Shown here in pieces: positions 1-12,260 of a stretch of 64,000 nt of DNA. This DNA is from Albula goreensis (taxonomy: Eukaryota; Chordata; Actinopteri; Albuliformes; Albulidae). The stretch spans positions 12,385,141 through 12,449,140 of the forward strand of contig CM040763.1 in NCBI GenBank assembly GCA_022829145.1, in the 5' to 3' direction. Under the pieces are notes generated by a model. The model ran no database searches. It was not told the origin of the DNA and saw only the letters and a list, made by a program, of their open reading frames with translations. The position numbers and the translations under genes were made by a program. How positions within the stretch are numbered: position 1 is the first letter of the stretch; the number at the start of each line of letters is the position of its first letter.

Positions 1-2343
1 AAACAATTTCTTTGAACTGAAGTTTTGAATTGAGTCTGCACATGGGCTTAGTTTCAGTTCGCGTTAACACTGTATGTAGAATCAATCAAATAAATAATGC
101 AGATGGAAGATTGACTCTTTTGGGAAGAACTCATTTCCTGGATTCTTGCTGCCCTCCATGCCATCGGAAGCAGCCCTGGAGTACATGTTGAGAGAAACAT
201 AGTGAAAAAGAGATTAGCAATGGGATTCTTGAAGTGTTTTCATAAAGTATGGGGTAAAACTCATCTGCCATAATTTTAAGGAAAATGTGCTTGAAATATG
301 TATTAACAATCAGTTTATGCCCCTAACAGCTAATTAACAAATAATCAAGATACATTATCATTCTGTAGCCTATTTAGTTTTTCTTATGACTCCTCTCTGA
401 CAAAAAAAGAGGTATGAATATAGCAATAGTCCTTATCTAGCTATGATAGATATGGGCAAATAATAAGATCAAGTAACACAGTAACAGTTCAATAGTAAAG
501 CATACTATCAATGAACTGAAGATATAATTAAAAATCAAAACAGTAATAAATGTTATAAATTATGTTATCATTTTACATACATTTTTACATAGATTTAAAA
601 GACTGTAGTCAATAAGGATATCACATAAGTAACTCTCCTATATTTAATTGATTTAATTGTTTGTTTACTTTGTTTATTTAAACGGATGCACTGCATGCAA
701 GGTTTCTAGCTGATGCTAATTTGCAAACCCTGATATAAAGAGTATAATGTCTTCAACTCTTTTAGATCTTATAATTGTATTGCATCAGGACATGGTCATG
801 GTGAAGGCAGACAAGAGTACTGGATTTAGGTGAAATGTATCCGGTGTGCAAATACGACTGATAGATAAGAACAGTTAGTATTACCTAAAAGCAAAGTCAA
901 TTAGTAACCACACTGAAAATCTCCCCAAAATTAAAATACTTGTCACAGCCCTTAATTACTGCATTTTGTCTGTATAGAAACCTAATTAAAACCAAAAGGT
1001 GCACTTGCAACAGTATATACAATACTCTGTTCATGTACGATTTCTTAATGAGCAGTATCACTAAGTAAAGATTTCATTTTCACGTGCAGTCGACCACATG
1101 GAGAGAGACATCAGCTTGAAGAGGCAGCTGGTCCACGGTCTGTAATCGGAATGAGGCCCATTCAGGATAATGACAAGACTCACAAAGGAGTCATTGAGGG
1201 CCAGGAGAAAAGACTCTGTCATAGTAATGTGGAGATGGAAGATGGGCTGCTTATCAAATTCATTTGGAATACATGCATCGGTATCATGTAGCAAAGGATG
1301 TTGGGGAAAAAAATATAGATTGCAGGCGTGATCTAAGTGAGACAGATGGGGGAAAACATTCTTTGTCCCTGATTTGTGCCTCAGCTGATGCCATCTTTGG
1401 GTACCAGTGCTGATTTGAGAACAGCCTGCTTGGACCGCCCTAAGTTATTGGCATGTGAGAAAGGGGGCAAAATCCCTTAATGATTAGCACTCAGCTAATG
1501 ACTTTCTCTTGGCGGTATTCATCCATGACAGAGCTAACAAGCTTCTAGACATACAAATTCACTACAAAAGGACAAGGACCTCACATGCTTTGGGTACTTT
1601 CAAAACATAACATCATAGTCATTTTTATAGTAGTAACATTTTGGAATGAAAATTGCATATTTTTTTCAACAAACATTTTAAGTAACAATTGTGGTGACAA
1701 AAATAAGTATTTATATTTTAAGCATTTAAAATACTCCCATCCAGATCCCCTTCACAACTACATTCTTATATACAATGAATTTATATTTTACTGAAGCCAT
1801 TTAGATTAAGTACCGTACTTAATGGTCAAGTCATGTTTTGGAACTGAATCTGCAGCATCTATGTTACAAGACCAGTTCACTATGCATTATGCAAAACTGC
1901 CAACGCTGTCCAGGATAATCTTACATTTTAATTATAAGATTTGCTTCTACAGCCCATTGACGTTGTGCATTGTTTGACCCATCTTGTGCCATTTGTGGGC
2001 TTACAGAAGAAAAGGCAAAGGAGTTGCCTCGTAGCACACACAAGCTGTGACAAAGCAGGACTGGCAGACACTGTCTTCATGAAGCTGCATCTCCAAGCTT
2101 GTGGCACATTCACATCATGATACCATTGAGGCTGTGACCTTCACAGAAACGGAACATCGTCAGCTGTCAGTGCTGCGCATCCTGTTTCTTTTCAGTTTTG
2201 AATGCTATTCTATTGTCTTGTTTTCAGCAATGCAGGACAGCATCTCTAAGATACTGATTTCTAGGGATAATGTTTATTTGTATTATTTTTTTTTACTTAA
2301 TTTGTTACCTCATTACAGTTAAATCTTGTTTTTTTTCTTTCAG

Positions 2344-2405
2344 CAAAATTAGACCAGTGACTGTCAAATCCTCCAGGAAGTGAGCATGCCAGTCGAGGAC
2401 ATGCG
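2344..2405 (+). other. Candidate spliced exon, probably non-coding
   Basis: This 62-nt segment has a strong acceptor (TTTTTTTTCTTTCAG) and a good donor (GCG|GTATGT). Stops occur in all three frames, so it cannot be an internal coding exon. It could be an exon of a non-coding transcript, a terminal coding exon ending at the TGA near 2380 (reading KIRPVTVKSSRK), or chance splice-like sequence. Confidence 0.2.
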
Positions 2406-2419
2406 GTATGTATTGGGCC

Positions 2420-2660
2420 AGTGTTTCCAGCCTAGCAGGTGGGAATAGACTAGTTGGTCCCAGCCTAATACTGGGCTCCACTAATCAGGCGTCTGGACGT
2501 GTCAGATAAAGTGTAGCCAGGCCGCGCTCCGCTCTTCAGGGAGCCCTGTGACACCTGCTCATCAAGTCTGACTGCTGCCGGAGGAGGAGCCAAAGTGACA
2601 TTAACGAGGCGGCTGCTCCGTATCTCTCCATCAATCGCAGGCCAACCTTCAGTGATGAGT
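2420..2660. promoter_or_regulatory. Candidate cis-regulatory block
   Basis: A locally GC-richer, non-repetitive block in AT-rich surroundings. It includes homeodomain-like TAATC, a GATA-type AGATAA and bHLH-like CACCTG. No open frame explains it. Conservation was not tested. Confidence 0.3.
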
Positions 2661-3759
2661 CGCCTTTGGGAAGAATTCTACCACAAAAATGCATAGACCA
2701 GAGGAAATCTGTTTATGTTTGATAATATTTCCCATTGCATTATGTAAATTGTATATTGTGCATCAGGAAACAGTGATGATGGTTATTATAATTGTTTTTT
2801 CCCCTTTATTTCTTTCTTGATGTGGTGTTGCTTTATGCAACACTCACAATAATCCTCTGACATTTTAGTTTTGGGAAGTGATGTGTTATGGGACGGGACT
2901 CATGCATTGCATGCAAATTAGAACTGATCTTAGAACAACAACGAATGTACTGCAGATGATCAGTGAGCGTGGCTGTCTCAGGAACGACAGCTATCCCACC
3001 ATCCAGACTGCATCACATCAACTACAATGCAGAGTGTCACTGACAAAGACACGATTCAAATTCAAAGAGTCTTTGGTGAAAAAAGGAACTTTCACATAAC
3101 CCAGCGCTATACATTGGCGTTCCTTGCGTAGATGTGTTAAACCCTTTCATTCCAGTTATCCGCATCAAACTCTTTGATTGCCCCAACCTTCTGCTCAGAG
3201 GAGATTTACTCTTGTCATGTATTGATCAGGACTGGGAGTCTTTTTCCCACTGTGTAGTGAACTCACCGTCCCAACAAGGCCTGCAGGCCTCTGCTCTCTT
3301 CCCTTTCATTTAAAGACATTCACGTCGCACCACACCCTACAGCAGAACAAGTAAGACTGCAGGCTTCTCAGAGTTCATCTTGGTTGAAGTTCAAGCGGAT
3401 GGTTGGGAACTTGCTTCGAGAAGCTGTAGTTTAGAAAATGGATTATGCAGAAATCTGTACTGCAAAATTTAACTTGCATGTCACATACATGAGAGATATC
3501 AGATGTTTTACATCTAGAACCCCTGAAAATCTGTATGGCAGTAGTGATACAGTACCGAGAGGTCGCTAACAATGCAATGGGCTATTCCCCATTTAACGAA
3601 AGCGCAATAAAGACAGGTGGTGAAGTTTTCCATTCAAATGGAATCGGTTAAGCCAGTTATTTCAAAGGACACAATTTCTTTGCTCTTCATGACCCGGAGT
3701 AATCCTCTCTCTGTGAAAGAAGTGGTTTAAATTGGCCCTCTGGCTTCAATGATTGTGAG

Positions 3760-3970
3760 AAGGGTTGTCTGGTAAAAGCTTCTCCTTTTCCCGCCGCGTC
3801 CCTCGTCACTGCCCGGGATTTTTACTGGCTCTCTGTGGGCTGGTGGGGCGGGAGAGAGAATCTGTGATAAATTCACTTAATCTCTATTAGGATTACTCCA
3901 CACAAGAGGTTTAGGTAAATTGAATCCGGGACTCGGCGAGTGACAGAGAATATCTATAAAGCTGTAAACA
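3760..3970. promoter_or_regulatory. Candidate cis-regulatory block
   Basis: A compositionally distinct block (CCCGCCGCGTCCCTCG near 3790, then TCACTTAATCTC, GGATTA and GTAAATTGAATCCGGGA). The GGATTA site is the core recognised by Otx/Pitx-type homeodomains. It is not repetitive and not coding. Confidence 0.28.
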
Positions 3971-6350
3971 ATATGAAAGTCATTAATGAACCTCATATTC
4001 CATTGGAAGAAAAAAAAACATCTTTATCGCAATGCAAAATGTTGTTTATAAAGGACTGGAGGTTTTTCCTTCTTGAGTCAATTGTACGGCAGGAGAAAGT
4101 GACTTGTTTATGAGCTGTATATAACTTTACGTCTCTGATCTATTTGTGGAAATCCTGATTGAAATATCAGCACTGTCAAAATACCACCAAAATAAGGGTC
4201 TTAATTTTTTGATAAAAAGGGAACATGGGGGCTGTTGTTTTTCAAACACTTCTGCTTTGCTGTTATGAATCAGTATGTACATTTCAATTATCCCTGCTAT
4301 TTTTTCAGTCCTCTGCTAGCATAAAATTGAAAGCTGATATCAAATGAGGAAAAGACTTGCCAGGATTTTCTCTGGATACGGCACACTCATGCAGTCAGTG
4401 AGCTGTCCTGTCTGGCCTTGAAGCGGTCTGAACACTGTTAAAATGGAAAGTTAACTTTTCGTTTTCCACCCACCTCTGTAACGTTAGTCTTATATTTACC
4501 CAACTCATGATATACCTGCTGCGATGTGTCTATGACATATTTGCTGAGAATTTCCTAGAATTTCAGGGAAAGGAGAGCTAGCCCTTGGTTATATTGGAGA
4601 ATAGATTTTTTGGGAAGGATGTTTTTTTTTTTACTTTTTTTCAAATAAACTAAAAAGGAAATGGATAAATGGTAAGAATGTCACACAGTACATAATTCAG
4701 ATTTGCTGAGATTATCACTGTAATGATATTGCTAGAAGATATCACAGTTTTACGTATATGTTTATTTTGCTTTATGTGTATTAACCTTCATGCTTGTATG
4801 TACCATTACATTTTCAGAAGTCTTAATTCAATGGAATTATTTTACATGGAATATTAACTTGCCAACCTTGGGAAAGTTGTTCTCACTAATAGTAAGATCT
4901 TCTGATTCATTTTTCAGTATTGCTTCAGTGACAGACCATTGCAGGTCTTGTCGTAGCAAAAGATATACAAATAAAAATAATAGTTTGCTGAAAATATCAG
5001 CACTGTCTTAAAGGGACACAAATATACAATATGTAAGATGTTGTGTGAACTGTCCAGTTGTAACAGCACAGTTTCTTCACTTTCAGGTTTATGCAACCTT
5101 ATTAAGAAAGCATCTGGAATAACCCATGTGAAGTAGCACTAAAAATATGGGTGAGGTTATTCATCAAAATCCTCCAAAGTAACTAATATCAAGATTTCCA
5201 ACTAAAGCAACCGCTGCAAACACATTAACAAAACTCAGAGGGGCCTTCACTAAGTGTTTCAGATACACCTGTCTCCATGTGTCTGAGAAGAACATTTGGC
5301 TCTATTATACAATACATTCTGAGCCCCCTGTGGCCATTTTCTGTTAAAAACACAGGTCATGAGCACCTTATCCTAGGGGAGGACAATATTACGCATCTGT
5401 TATCACTGCAGACTGTCCATTTCAAGGATACGATTGTTATTAGTTCCATAAATTCTGTAAATAAATAAAGTTTAAATGAAGCAACAGGGAGCTTAATTTA
5501 TTGACTTCCCAGTGTCCGGTGGCTGCTTTAACACGTTTAATTGCCTCTCTGCGTTTAGACACAACTCGTGTTTTGGTCCGTGGTTGCGCTGAAGGAACCC
5601 AAGCTTGGTGCTTGATGCCCATGCAGATCATAGAGGCAGAGCTGTAAACACTCTGTGTGGCTTGTTAATAATGTCATGAGAAAGGCTTTGATGCAAGCTA
5701 TCCAAAACAAGTGAATAAATACAATAAATACAAGCGCAATAAAAGTTTTCTCTGTAGAACTGTTAAAATTTAATTCTCTGTCAACCCAGCAGAGAATTAA
5801 ACCTTTTCATGTGCTTCATAGCTTCACAAGAACAAACTTTGGAACCCAGCACCATTTTTTAATCTAGGGAACCCCAAGGCTACAGGAGGTAGTCTTTAAA
5901 GTGCAGCATCTGTCCAAAACCTTCAGAAACTTTGCAAACATCACAAGCATTGGGTTTCTCAGCTATAAACAATGAAAGACCAAATGGCATACACTTTTTT
6001 TAAAAACAAAAAACAAAGATTCCAAGTATTTTTTTTCAGCATTGAACATTTTTTGACTTGATATCCCACAAGAGTACATTTGTCAGTGAGAAAGACAGAG
6101 AATATCAAATCGCTATGTCCAAATCAATTGTCCTGTATTATCTATGCAGTAAATGTGTGAGTTCTTTCTCATGCATAAAGCTGTCTGTGTAGGGAAGTGA
6201 ATTTTTCAAAAGGAGAAATGCACAAATTCAAAGGTTTTTCGAACATACAGCATATTGTAAACATAAAACTACATTTTTTTGAGAATAAGTGTCCCTCTCT
6301 ATTTGTTTTTGGCTTTTCCACCACTAACCTGCAGGTTCTTTTCTCTGAAG

Positions 6351-6521
6351 TTCACAAAAAAGGACTCAGACTCATTCAAAATAACAAAGAAGGACCAGAG
6401 AAGGCTGTGCCTCTCAGAGCAACCCATGAACCAAGTGTGCCTCTTGTCCAAGGCAGACCTAGAGAAGCTTCTGGAAGCAGAAGTAAAAGAGACACAAGAC
6501 CAAGTGGTGACAGTAGCCTGA
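6351..6521 (+). CDS. Candidate terminal coding exon of an upstream gene (possibly cntln)
   Basis: An open stretch of 56 codons follows a pyrimidine-rich acceptor (TTCTTTTCTCTGAAG, with CACTAAC as a possible branch site 20-25 nt before) and ends in TGA. The reading FTKKDSDSFKITKKDQRRL, then MNQVCLLSKADLEKLLEAEV and KETQDQVVTVA, is lysine/glutamate/leucine-rich and helix-prone, with purine-biased first codon positions. Other frames are also open over part of this stretch, which weakens the case. In mammals CNTLN, a coiled-coil centriolar protein, lies directly upstream of SH3GL2 on the same strand; that order is the only basis for the name. No upstream partner exon was confidently found. An AATAAA at 8717-8722 could serve it. 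Confidence 0.4.
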   Translation, partial: FTKKDSDSFKITKKDQRRLCLSEQPMNQVCLLSKADLEKLLEAEVKETQDQVVTVA

Positions 6522-8039
6522 TGAGAAACAAGTGACAAATCACACTAAATACTTAAGCTGAAAAGTGGCTTCATGTGGGGTCCTCAAAGTTTGAACATTG
6601 ACCACATAAATGAGTTTGCATTTTTCTTAGTTTTTCTTTCCTCATCAGACAGCATGTTAGACATTCAATAACAATGGCTTTCTCCACTCCTGCCCCCTCC
6701 CTTTTCATTAACTATGAGTATTGAGTATTGTATATTTTCTGAAATTGTCTTTGGACCAGGGTGATTGGGAGGTATAATCTAAATGCAGAGTTGTGTCTCA
6801 CAACCTGTCCCCACTCCCCCCCCCCTTGATTGAGCAAGGTTCACGGCAGGGTCAGCTCATGTCTTCATGAATCACACTTCCTCTCGCCGTCAGCCGAACA
6901 GGTTGTGCAACAATCAACTAATTGTCACTGGTGAATATGTCCCATCCACCATGTTGTGACACATGTGAGGTCAAGTTTAAATGAGGGGATCAAAAACATG
7001 GAAGGCTTTGATCTTCGTGCCTGCAGTTTTGGAACGGAAAGAGCTAGCATGTGATCAGAGCTTTAGGCTTAACAGATACTCTGTCATAAGTTTTAAATTG
7101 ATGTCTTCACAGGCAGTTAATTGTCCCAGTCACAGGCATATAGAAAAGACTAAACAGAGATCACTGTAAGACGTGATAAAAGGACTGAATAAGACAAGCA
7201 CTGCAAAACATCGCTGCACATGGCATGTCATCTAAAGTAGGTCCTGGAACCAATTAGCCCTACTTTGTTTTGATTAAAACAAGCAATGTTCGGTTATTAG
7301 CTAGAAACATTGCAGAACACATTTTATTGCTTGCTGGTTTCAGTTAAGCATGTGAATGTTGTGATAAGCTGTTTTAAAATGGTATATGGTATGACTAATA
7401 TGTTTTCAAGGTCTCAACCACTCAGTGAACCACTACTTGTTAAAAACTGTGAAGGATTGTCTTATCACATCGGCCAATAGAAATTCATAACCATGTGACC
7501 AAGAAGCATGTGGCATGTGTTTCAGGCTTAGTCCACAACACGTCAACATAGACATTAAATTTCACCTTGATCACATATATCATTATATAAACAGCACAGG
7601 TGACTGACAAGATATATCATCAAGGATTAATTATAAGGCATTGAAAGCACAAGTCAATCTAAGGATGCAGTTGTGTAACATGCATGGCAACAACAACAAT
7701 GAAAAAAATATGATGCAAATATCAGAAAATCTGAAACAAATATCCCCCTTGTTTACTGCATACAAATGAAAATAACATTTTCTGTTTATGGATGTAAAAC
7801 GCCCAAATGGCAATAATAGGCCAGCATTTCAAATCTCAAAAACATCAGCAGCAAAATTCCTCTGACTATAAAAACAATGGAAATGGAATAGCAGATTACA
7901 GAGTGGACATGAGAATATAATTGAGACAGAGACATTGATCACTAATACTCGCGCTAATACATTCTTGGTACAATGGCAGAACAAAAAACAAACCAAATTT
8001 TCAATAGCTGTGGGTAGCTGTGTTTCTCAATAATATTCT

Positions 8040-8180
8040 CACTGAAGGCTTGGAAATCAGTCTGCATGCATGGAAGCTGCATTAATGGTAATTAGATTAT
8101 TAACTGAGATGATAATTGTGCTGCAATAGGATGATTGTTTAATGAGAGGCTTGAGAAGAGGCTATAGAGACCTCGTAGTG
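8040..8180. promoter_or_regulatory. Candidate enhancer, homeodomain-site cluster
   Basis: Within 140 bp there are GGTAATTAG, GATTATTAA, GATAATTGTG and GTTTAATGAG. This is a dense run of ATTA/TAAT cores in a non-repetitive context, typical of developmental enhancers. Conservation is untested. Confidence 0.3.
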
Positions 8181-8716
8181 TTAAAAAGAGGGAACTGCTG
8201 GTTACGGAGGAAGTATCTACAGGCCCTTTCTAAGCAATATGGGAATGTACTTTTAAAATTCTAAAAATGAGACACTATCGGTTGTAGTTTAAACCGTTGT
8301 GGTGGTTGTAGGCCCTCAAATTGCACTTCAAGTTGTTCAGGCCATCTCTGCTGGGAGAAGATAAGTCTCCACATGATGCGAAACAGAGCAGTACTAACCG
8401 TCAAAATAGAGAGGAAAACACTGGGAGACCAGGCTGAGATTCCAGAGAATCAGGGAACGTTGAGATGAGAAACTGTCAACATCAATGTGTGGACTGATGA
8501 GAAGTGCACTGCAGTCATGTTAAAAGACCACCCCTGTCTCTGTCTATGAATAGAGAAGATCCTTATCACTTATTTACTCTACACTGGCTAGTGTTACCAC
8601 TAAATCAATACACACAAGAACCCAGAATATCTCTTAAGCTTTGTCATTTTTTTATTTTTAATTTGTGTTTTCTTATTGAAAAATATTTTCATTGTCCCAT
8701 TGAAAATGTATTATTG

Positions 8717-8722
8717 AATAAA
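8717..8722 (+). terminator. Possible polyadenylation signal downstream of the 6351-6521 exon
   Basis: AATAAA in an AT-rich stretch (about 8640-8755), followed by T/G-containing sequence. It would end a transcript carrying the candidate exon at 6351-6521, about 2.2 kb away. This is weak evidence, because AATAAA is common in AT-rich DNA. Confidence 0.25.
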
Positions 8723-9109
8723 GTTATTGCATTGTTATCACTGATGCTGTTTTAAATCAGTTTCCTTGGGCAGTATTTACTGTCAAACTGATGCTCCAAA
8801 CCAAAACCACCATTTTCTGAGGGTGTTCTTCAAATTAGAGACAACAGCATGATGGGTAAATTCTACCCTGAGGAAGCTGAAGGGACTGAATGCCAGAGGC
8901 AAGTCACATCTTCACTGAGCTGCCACAGAGGGATGTCTGTGTGTGATCAAAGCTCTTCCTCGGTATCCAGCTCCAACCCTTGCACTCCTGATAAAGACCA
9001 CGACCAGAGGGAAAGAACGGAGCCCAGCTCCTGCCGGATGGCCAGACCGCTTAGCGCTATTTTTCTCCCTTTCTCCCTCCGTCTTAGATTATGAAAGCTC
9101 GGACTCAAA

Positions 9110-9270
9110 AAGACAGCTTGTTTAAAGTTAATGGCCCATTTGTAATAAGCCCATAATTGCCAGGCTAGTTTGTTTTCCAATGGGCACCTAATGAGAATTT
9201 GGGGGTCAGTGCATTGTTATGCGCCCTTTGAGGGACACGGCGAATATCCCCTCAGGAGCGGTAGAGCCAG
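9110..9270. promoter_or_regulatory. Candidate enhancer with a partial SOX-OCT composite site
   Basis: The block has AAAGTTAATGG, TTGTAATAAGC, CATAATTGCC and CACCTAATGAG, plus CATTGTTATGC at 9212-9222. That last string matches the first 11 positions of the SOX2-OCT4 composite motif, but GCCC follows where AAAT is expected. Confidence 0.32.
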
Positions 9271-9591
9271 AATGGAGGGTGGAGACCAGCACAGTATGGA
9301 AGCCCCTTGGCTGATGGTAATGAGCTCCCTCTACAAGCCGACAACATGGAAATTAGGAGAGGTCTGCTAATGCACTGACCTGCTGAGGATTACAGCCAAG
9401 GAGGATGTAACACACTTGGAACAGAACGCCTTTTATATTCCATCCGGAGATGCAGGCACGTGACATACACTCCGAGAAACCAAGAAGCCGAAATCGAAAG
9501 GTGAAGAGAGTAAGACTGCCTGAAAGAAGTCATAAACATCCAGAAGCAGCAAGTTTGATTCAATCAATTCTAAAGCAATCGCTCCCTACCT

Positions 9592-9593
<2 letters not shown>

Positions 9594-9627
<34 letters not shown>

Positions 9628-9628
9628 G
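9594..9628. repeat. (ATT)n microsatellite
   Basis: About 11 perfect copies of the trinucleotide ATT, directly visible. Confidence 0.95.
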
Positions 9629-10498
9629 TGCATAGATAACTAACATTATTTTTAAATGCTCATTTCCAATATGGTAATTTAATGTCATTCAGCCCCTTGC
9701 AGAAGGTCTTTTCTCTTCAGGCATTGTAAATCAGGGTCCATGTTGAGTACACAAACCCAAACATGCATTAACACAGTTTTGCCAGGAGCTGTTAGGCAGC
9801 ATCACTAATGTGCACACAGACAGGCTTCACTTAAACAATCCCTTTCTGAAGTCACATTGCACAGTGTGCCTCCCCCCACCTCCACCACCAACACCACCAC
9901 CCCGAGTCAACCCGCTCATCGCGTTCATGGTGCACAGATACGAATAGCCCTCACAGACGGCGCTATGAAAGGAGCAGAGCTGAGAGGTGCGGCGATGTCT
10001 CATTGTGTGTAGGATCTGACACATGGCATCTGCACGGGGCCCATGAGAAGCTCTCTACATTTGGGTGACCTTTACCCACAGACTTGTTTCCATTCAGTTC
10101 CTGTTTCCCGGGCCGCGCCATGCTGCTGTCCTGCAGGCTGTGCTGCCTTTTCTACCGAGACCTCCAGGCAGCTTGTTAGTGGGAACTAAATATTGATTTG
10201 GCAGCCTGTCGATGCTGGAAGAATGAAAAAATGTCCGCTGGAGACCATCTCAAACATATTCCTATCGACGTTTTGTGGGCAGAGTGGAGAGCCGCGAGGC
10301 CGATGACAAGGCTGAGACCGGCTCCGGTCCCACAGGAGTCCATTGAGACTGCTGCTGTGACCTGTGTGATACTTTTTCTTCTCTTTCAAGTCTTTTTTCC
10401 CCTTTCTTAATAAACTAGACTGTCTGCAGGGACAGTGCTGCTCTTGTAAGTGATCAAGGGCAGTTTATTGGCAGGTGAGATTTTTGTGGGAAAGAGCA

Positions 10499-10521
10499 GA
10501 GAGAGAGAGAGAGAGAGAGAG
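10499..10521. repeat. (GA)n microsatellite
   Basis: About 11 perfect GA copies. Confidence 0.9.
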
Positions 10522-10552
10522 CAGGGCCCAGTTTGTGCTCAGCAAGAGTCCT

Positions 10553-10882
10553 AGTGTGTGTGTGTGTGCGTGTGTGTGTTTATGTGTGTATGTATTTATG
10601 TGTATACACATTTATGTGTTTCTGCATATGATTGTCTGTGTGTAAATGTGAGTTTGTATTTGCATGTGCAGAATGTGTTCACATATGTGCTTATTTTGTG
10701 TGTGTGTTTTTATATGTTTATGCATATGTATGTGTGTGTATATGTTTATATGTAAGTATTTGCATGCACATGTGCATATGTTTCTTTTTACATGTGAGTT
10801 TGGTTTTGTGTGCATTCATGAGTGTGTTTGAATGTCTGTGTGTGTGAGTGTGTGCGTGTGAGTGTGTTCGTGCACGTGTATG
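10553..10882. repeat. Degenerate TG/TATG-rich repeat tract
   Basis: About 330 bp of imperfect TG dinucleotides interspersed with TATG, CATG and TTTATG units. It produces long but meaningless Cys/Val/His-rich open frames on both strands. Similar tracts occur at 25181-25371 (opposite strand) and 45604-45800. Confidence 0.9.
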
Positions 10883-11409
10883 GCCTTGTTTTGTATTCAG
10901 ACACATAGAAATGGCTACAGGTTTTCTTAGTTAAAGAACATTAGATTAAGTGTCAAAAGGAAAATCTCCTGCTAGAAAATATTCTGAAGAACATGGACCC
11001 ATAATATTTTGTCACAATTTTATCCCTGTAATATTGTTCCTCACGAAGGACACAGAATCTCATCCAGATATCCTACATTATCCCCACAAGCTGCCTATGC
11101 TGTAATAGCAGCTTAATTTTAAAAGAGGGCTAGTACCATTACAGTATAGCATTATCATTAGAATCAGTCAAAATAAAAGAGCATGATACATGACATGGAA
11201 TAAGAGGTAGTGACAAAATTCAAGTCTTTTTATATTTGATTTGAAAAAAAAGACTATCTGTGGAATGAGCAAAGATTGCATTAGCAGACTGTAATGGTGA
11301 CTTCTCCCAATCCCTTCTCCAGAACAGCAGGCAATAGTGCATTATTAAGATCATTAAATCTAGATTTAAAATAATATGAAGAATAGGAATGAAGCAAAAA
11401 AACGGTGGG

Positions 11410-11770
11410 CTGAAGCGTCACAGCATGCTGCACTCATCTCCGTCCCTTATTTGAGGGCTGGGTGGTGAATAATCCTGCACTGCGCAGTGCCCATTGTCTC
11501 CTGCAGATGCGTTCGGCTGGGGCGGGGGGGGGGCACGTCCCTCCTTCCCCTTGTCATGGAGAGCCCCCTGTAGCCCTGTCACTGTCAGCTCCTTAATGGC
11601 CCTGCCTGTGGGGCCACACTTTATTACCTCAGTGGCACTGTCAATAGCAGACCTATCAGTCTCCGCGGCGACAGGGCTCGGGCTCATTGTCAGCCCAGGC
11701 ACCTGTCACGTTAACAAGGGGACCGGATCGCCGTGGTCGGTTTACAGATAGCTTCCTTCCTCGCCGTTGC
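11410..11770. promoter_or_regulatory. Candidate cis-regulatory block, GC-rich
   Basis: A markedly GC-richer stretch with CpGs (TCCGCGGCGACAGGG near 11660), the palindrome-like CACTGCGCAGTG at about 11478-11489, and a G run at 11522-11531. It is open in both directions, but neither reading resembles a protein. It reads as a regulatory or structural element. Confidence 0.3.
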
Positions 11771-11969
11771 GCCGCGTGAGTTATTGTTTTTCCCTCGGCT
11801 TTGAGGTCCCATCAATGCCCTGCTAGTGTCCTGGACCATCAACTGTGCTGCTTCCGTACTCCCAGCCTGCTTCCTGTCTGCATGCTTGCAATAAAACCGG
11901 TGATGAATTGCATTAATTCATATCTGGTTCATATCTCCTTTTTTCTTTTTTTTTTTTTTAAACAGTGGC

Positions 11970-12260
11970 CTTTAATGAAATAAGCAGTGCGACTCTCTGA
12001 TGAGGGTCACTGAAGTGTCTTCCTTTCTTCCAATTATCAGTAAATGAGGGGTCCAGCAAGCAACTGCGTCTTGCAATGAATAATTGCGGCCTAAGATATA
12101 GTGTCTTTCTGTGCCACAGAAGAGTCGGGACTTGGGAAGGTAATTGCCCAGCAGTATTGATTTAATTGCCTGGTTATATTTGTGGAATCCTAATTATTGA
12201 CTGGAGGTAAATTTAATGGAGCAGTCTTTATGAACACTGGGAAATGACTGCTTCTGCTGT
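11970..12260. promoter_or_regulatory. Candidate enhancer, homeodomain-site cluster
   Basis: A run of CAATTATCAG, AATAATTGCGG, GGTAATTGCC, TTTAATTGCC and CCTAATTATTGAC within about 250 bp. The repeated (T)AATTGCC and AATTGC cores recall NK/Bar-class homeodomain sites. Not repetitive, not coding. Confidence 0.33.

Larger units (their letters stand above)
1..6350. other. Upstream flank, no confident gene
   Basis: AT-rich, largely single-copy-looking DNA. It holds the weak candidate exon at 2344-2405 and two GC-balanced blocks, 2420-2660 and 3760-3970, that stand out as possible regulatory DNA. Otherwise no coding region, RNA gene or recognisable transposon was seen. Confidence 0.5.

Noticed and set aside
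1061-1294. Open frames on both strands, one short plus-strand stretch (about 1091-1139) reading like a coiled coil after a CAG
   Set aside because: The plus-strand reading hits a stop at once and its only donor (GTCTGT) is poor. The minus-strand frame has no family resemblance. It is too weak to call an exon of the upstream gene.
8849-9094. 81-codon plus-strand open frame with a Ser-rich, hydrophilic reading
   Set aside because: Some protein-like composition, but no acceptor/donor pair, no homology recognised and a second frame is also open. It was left as non-coding flank.
10553-10906. Overlapping open frames rich in Cys/Val or His/Thr on both strands
   Set aside because: They are translations of a TG/CA-type simple repeat. 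The same artefact occurs at 25052-25457, 45610-45836 and 52506-52832.
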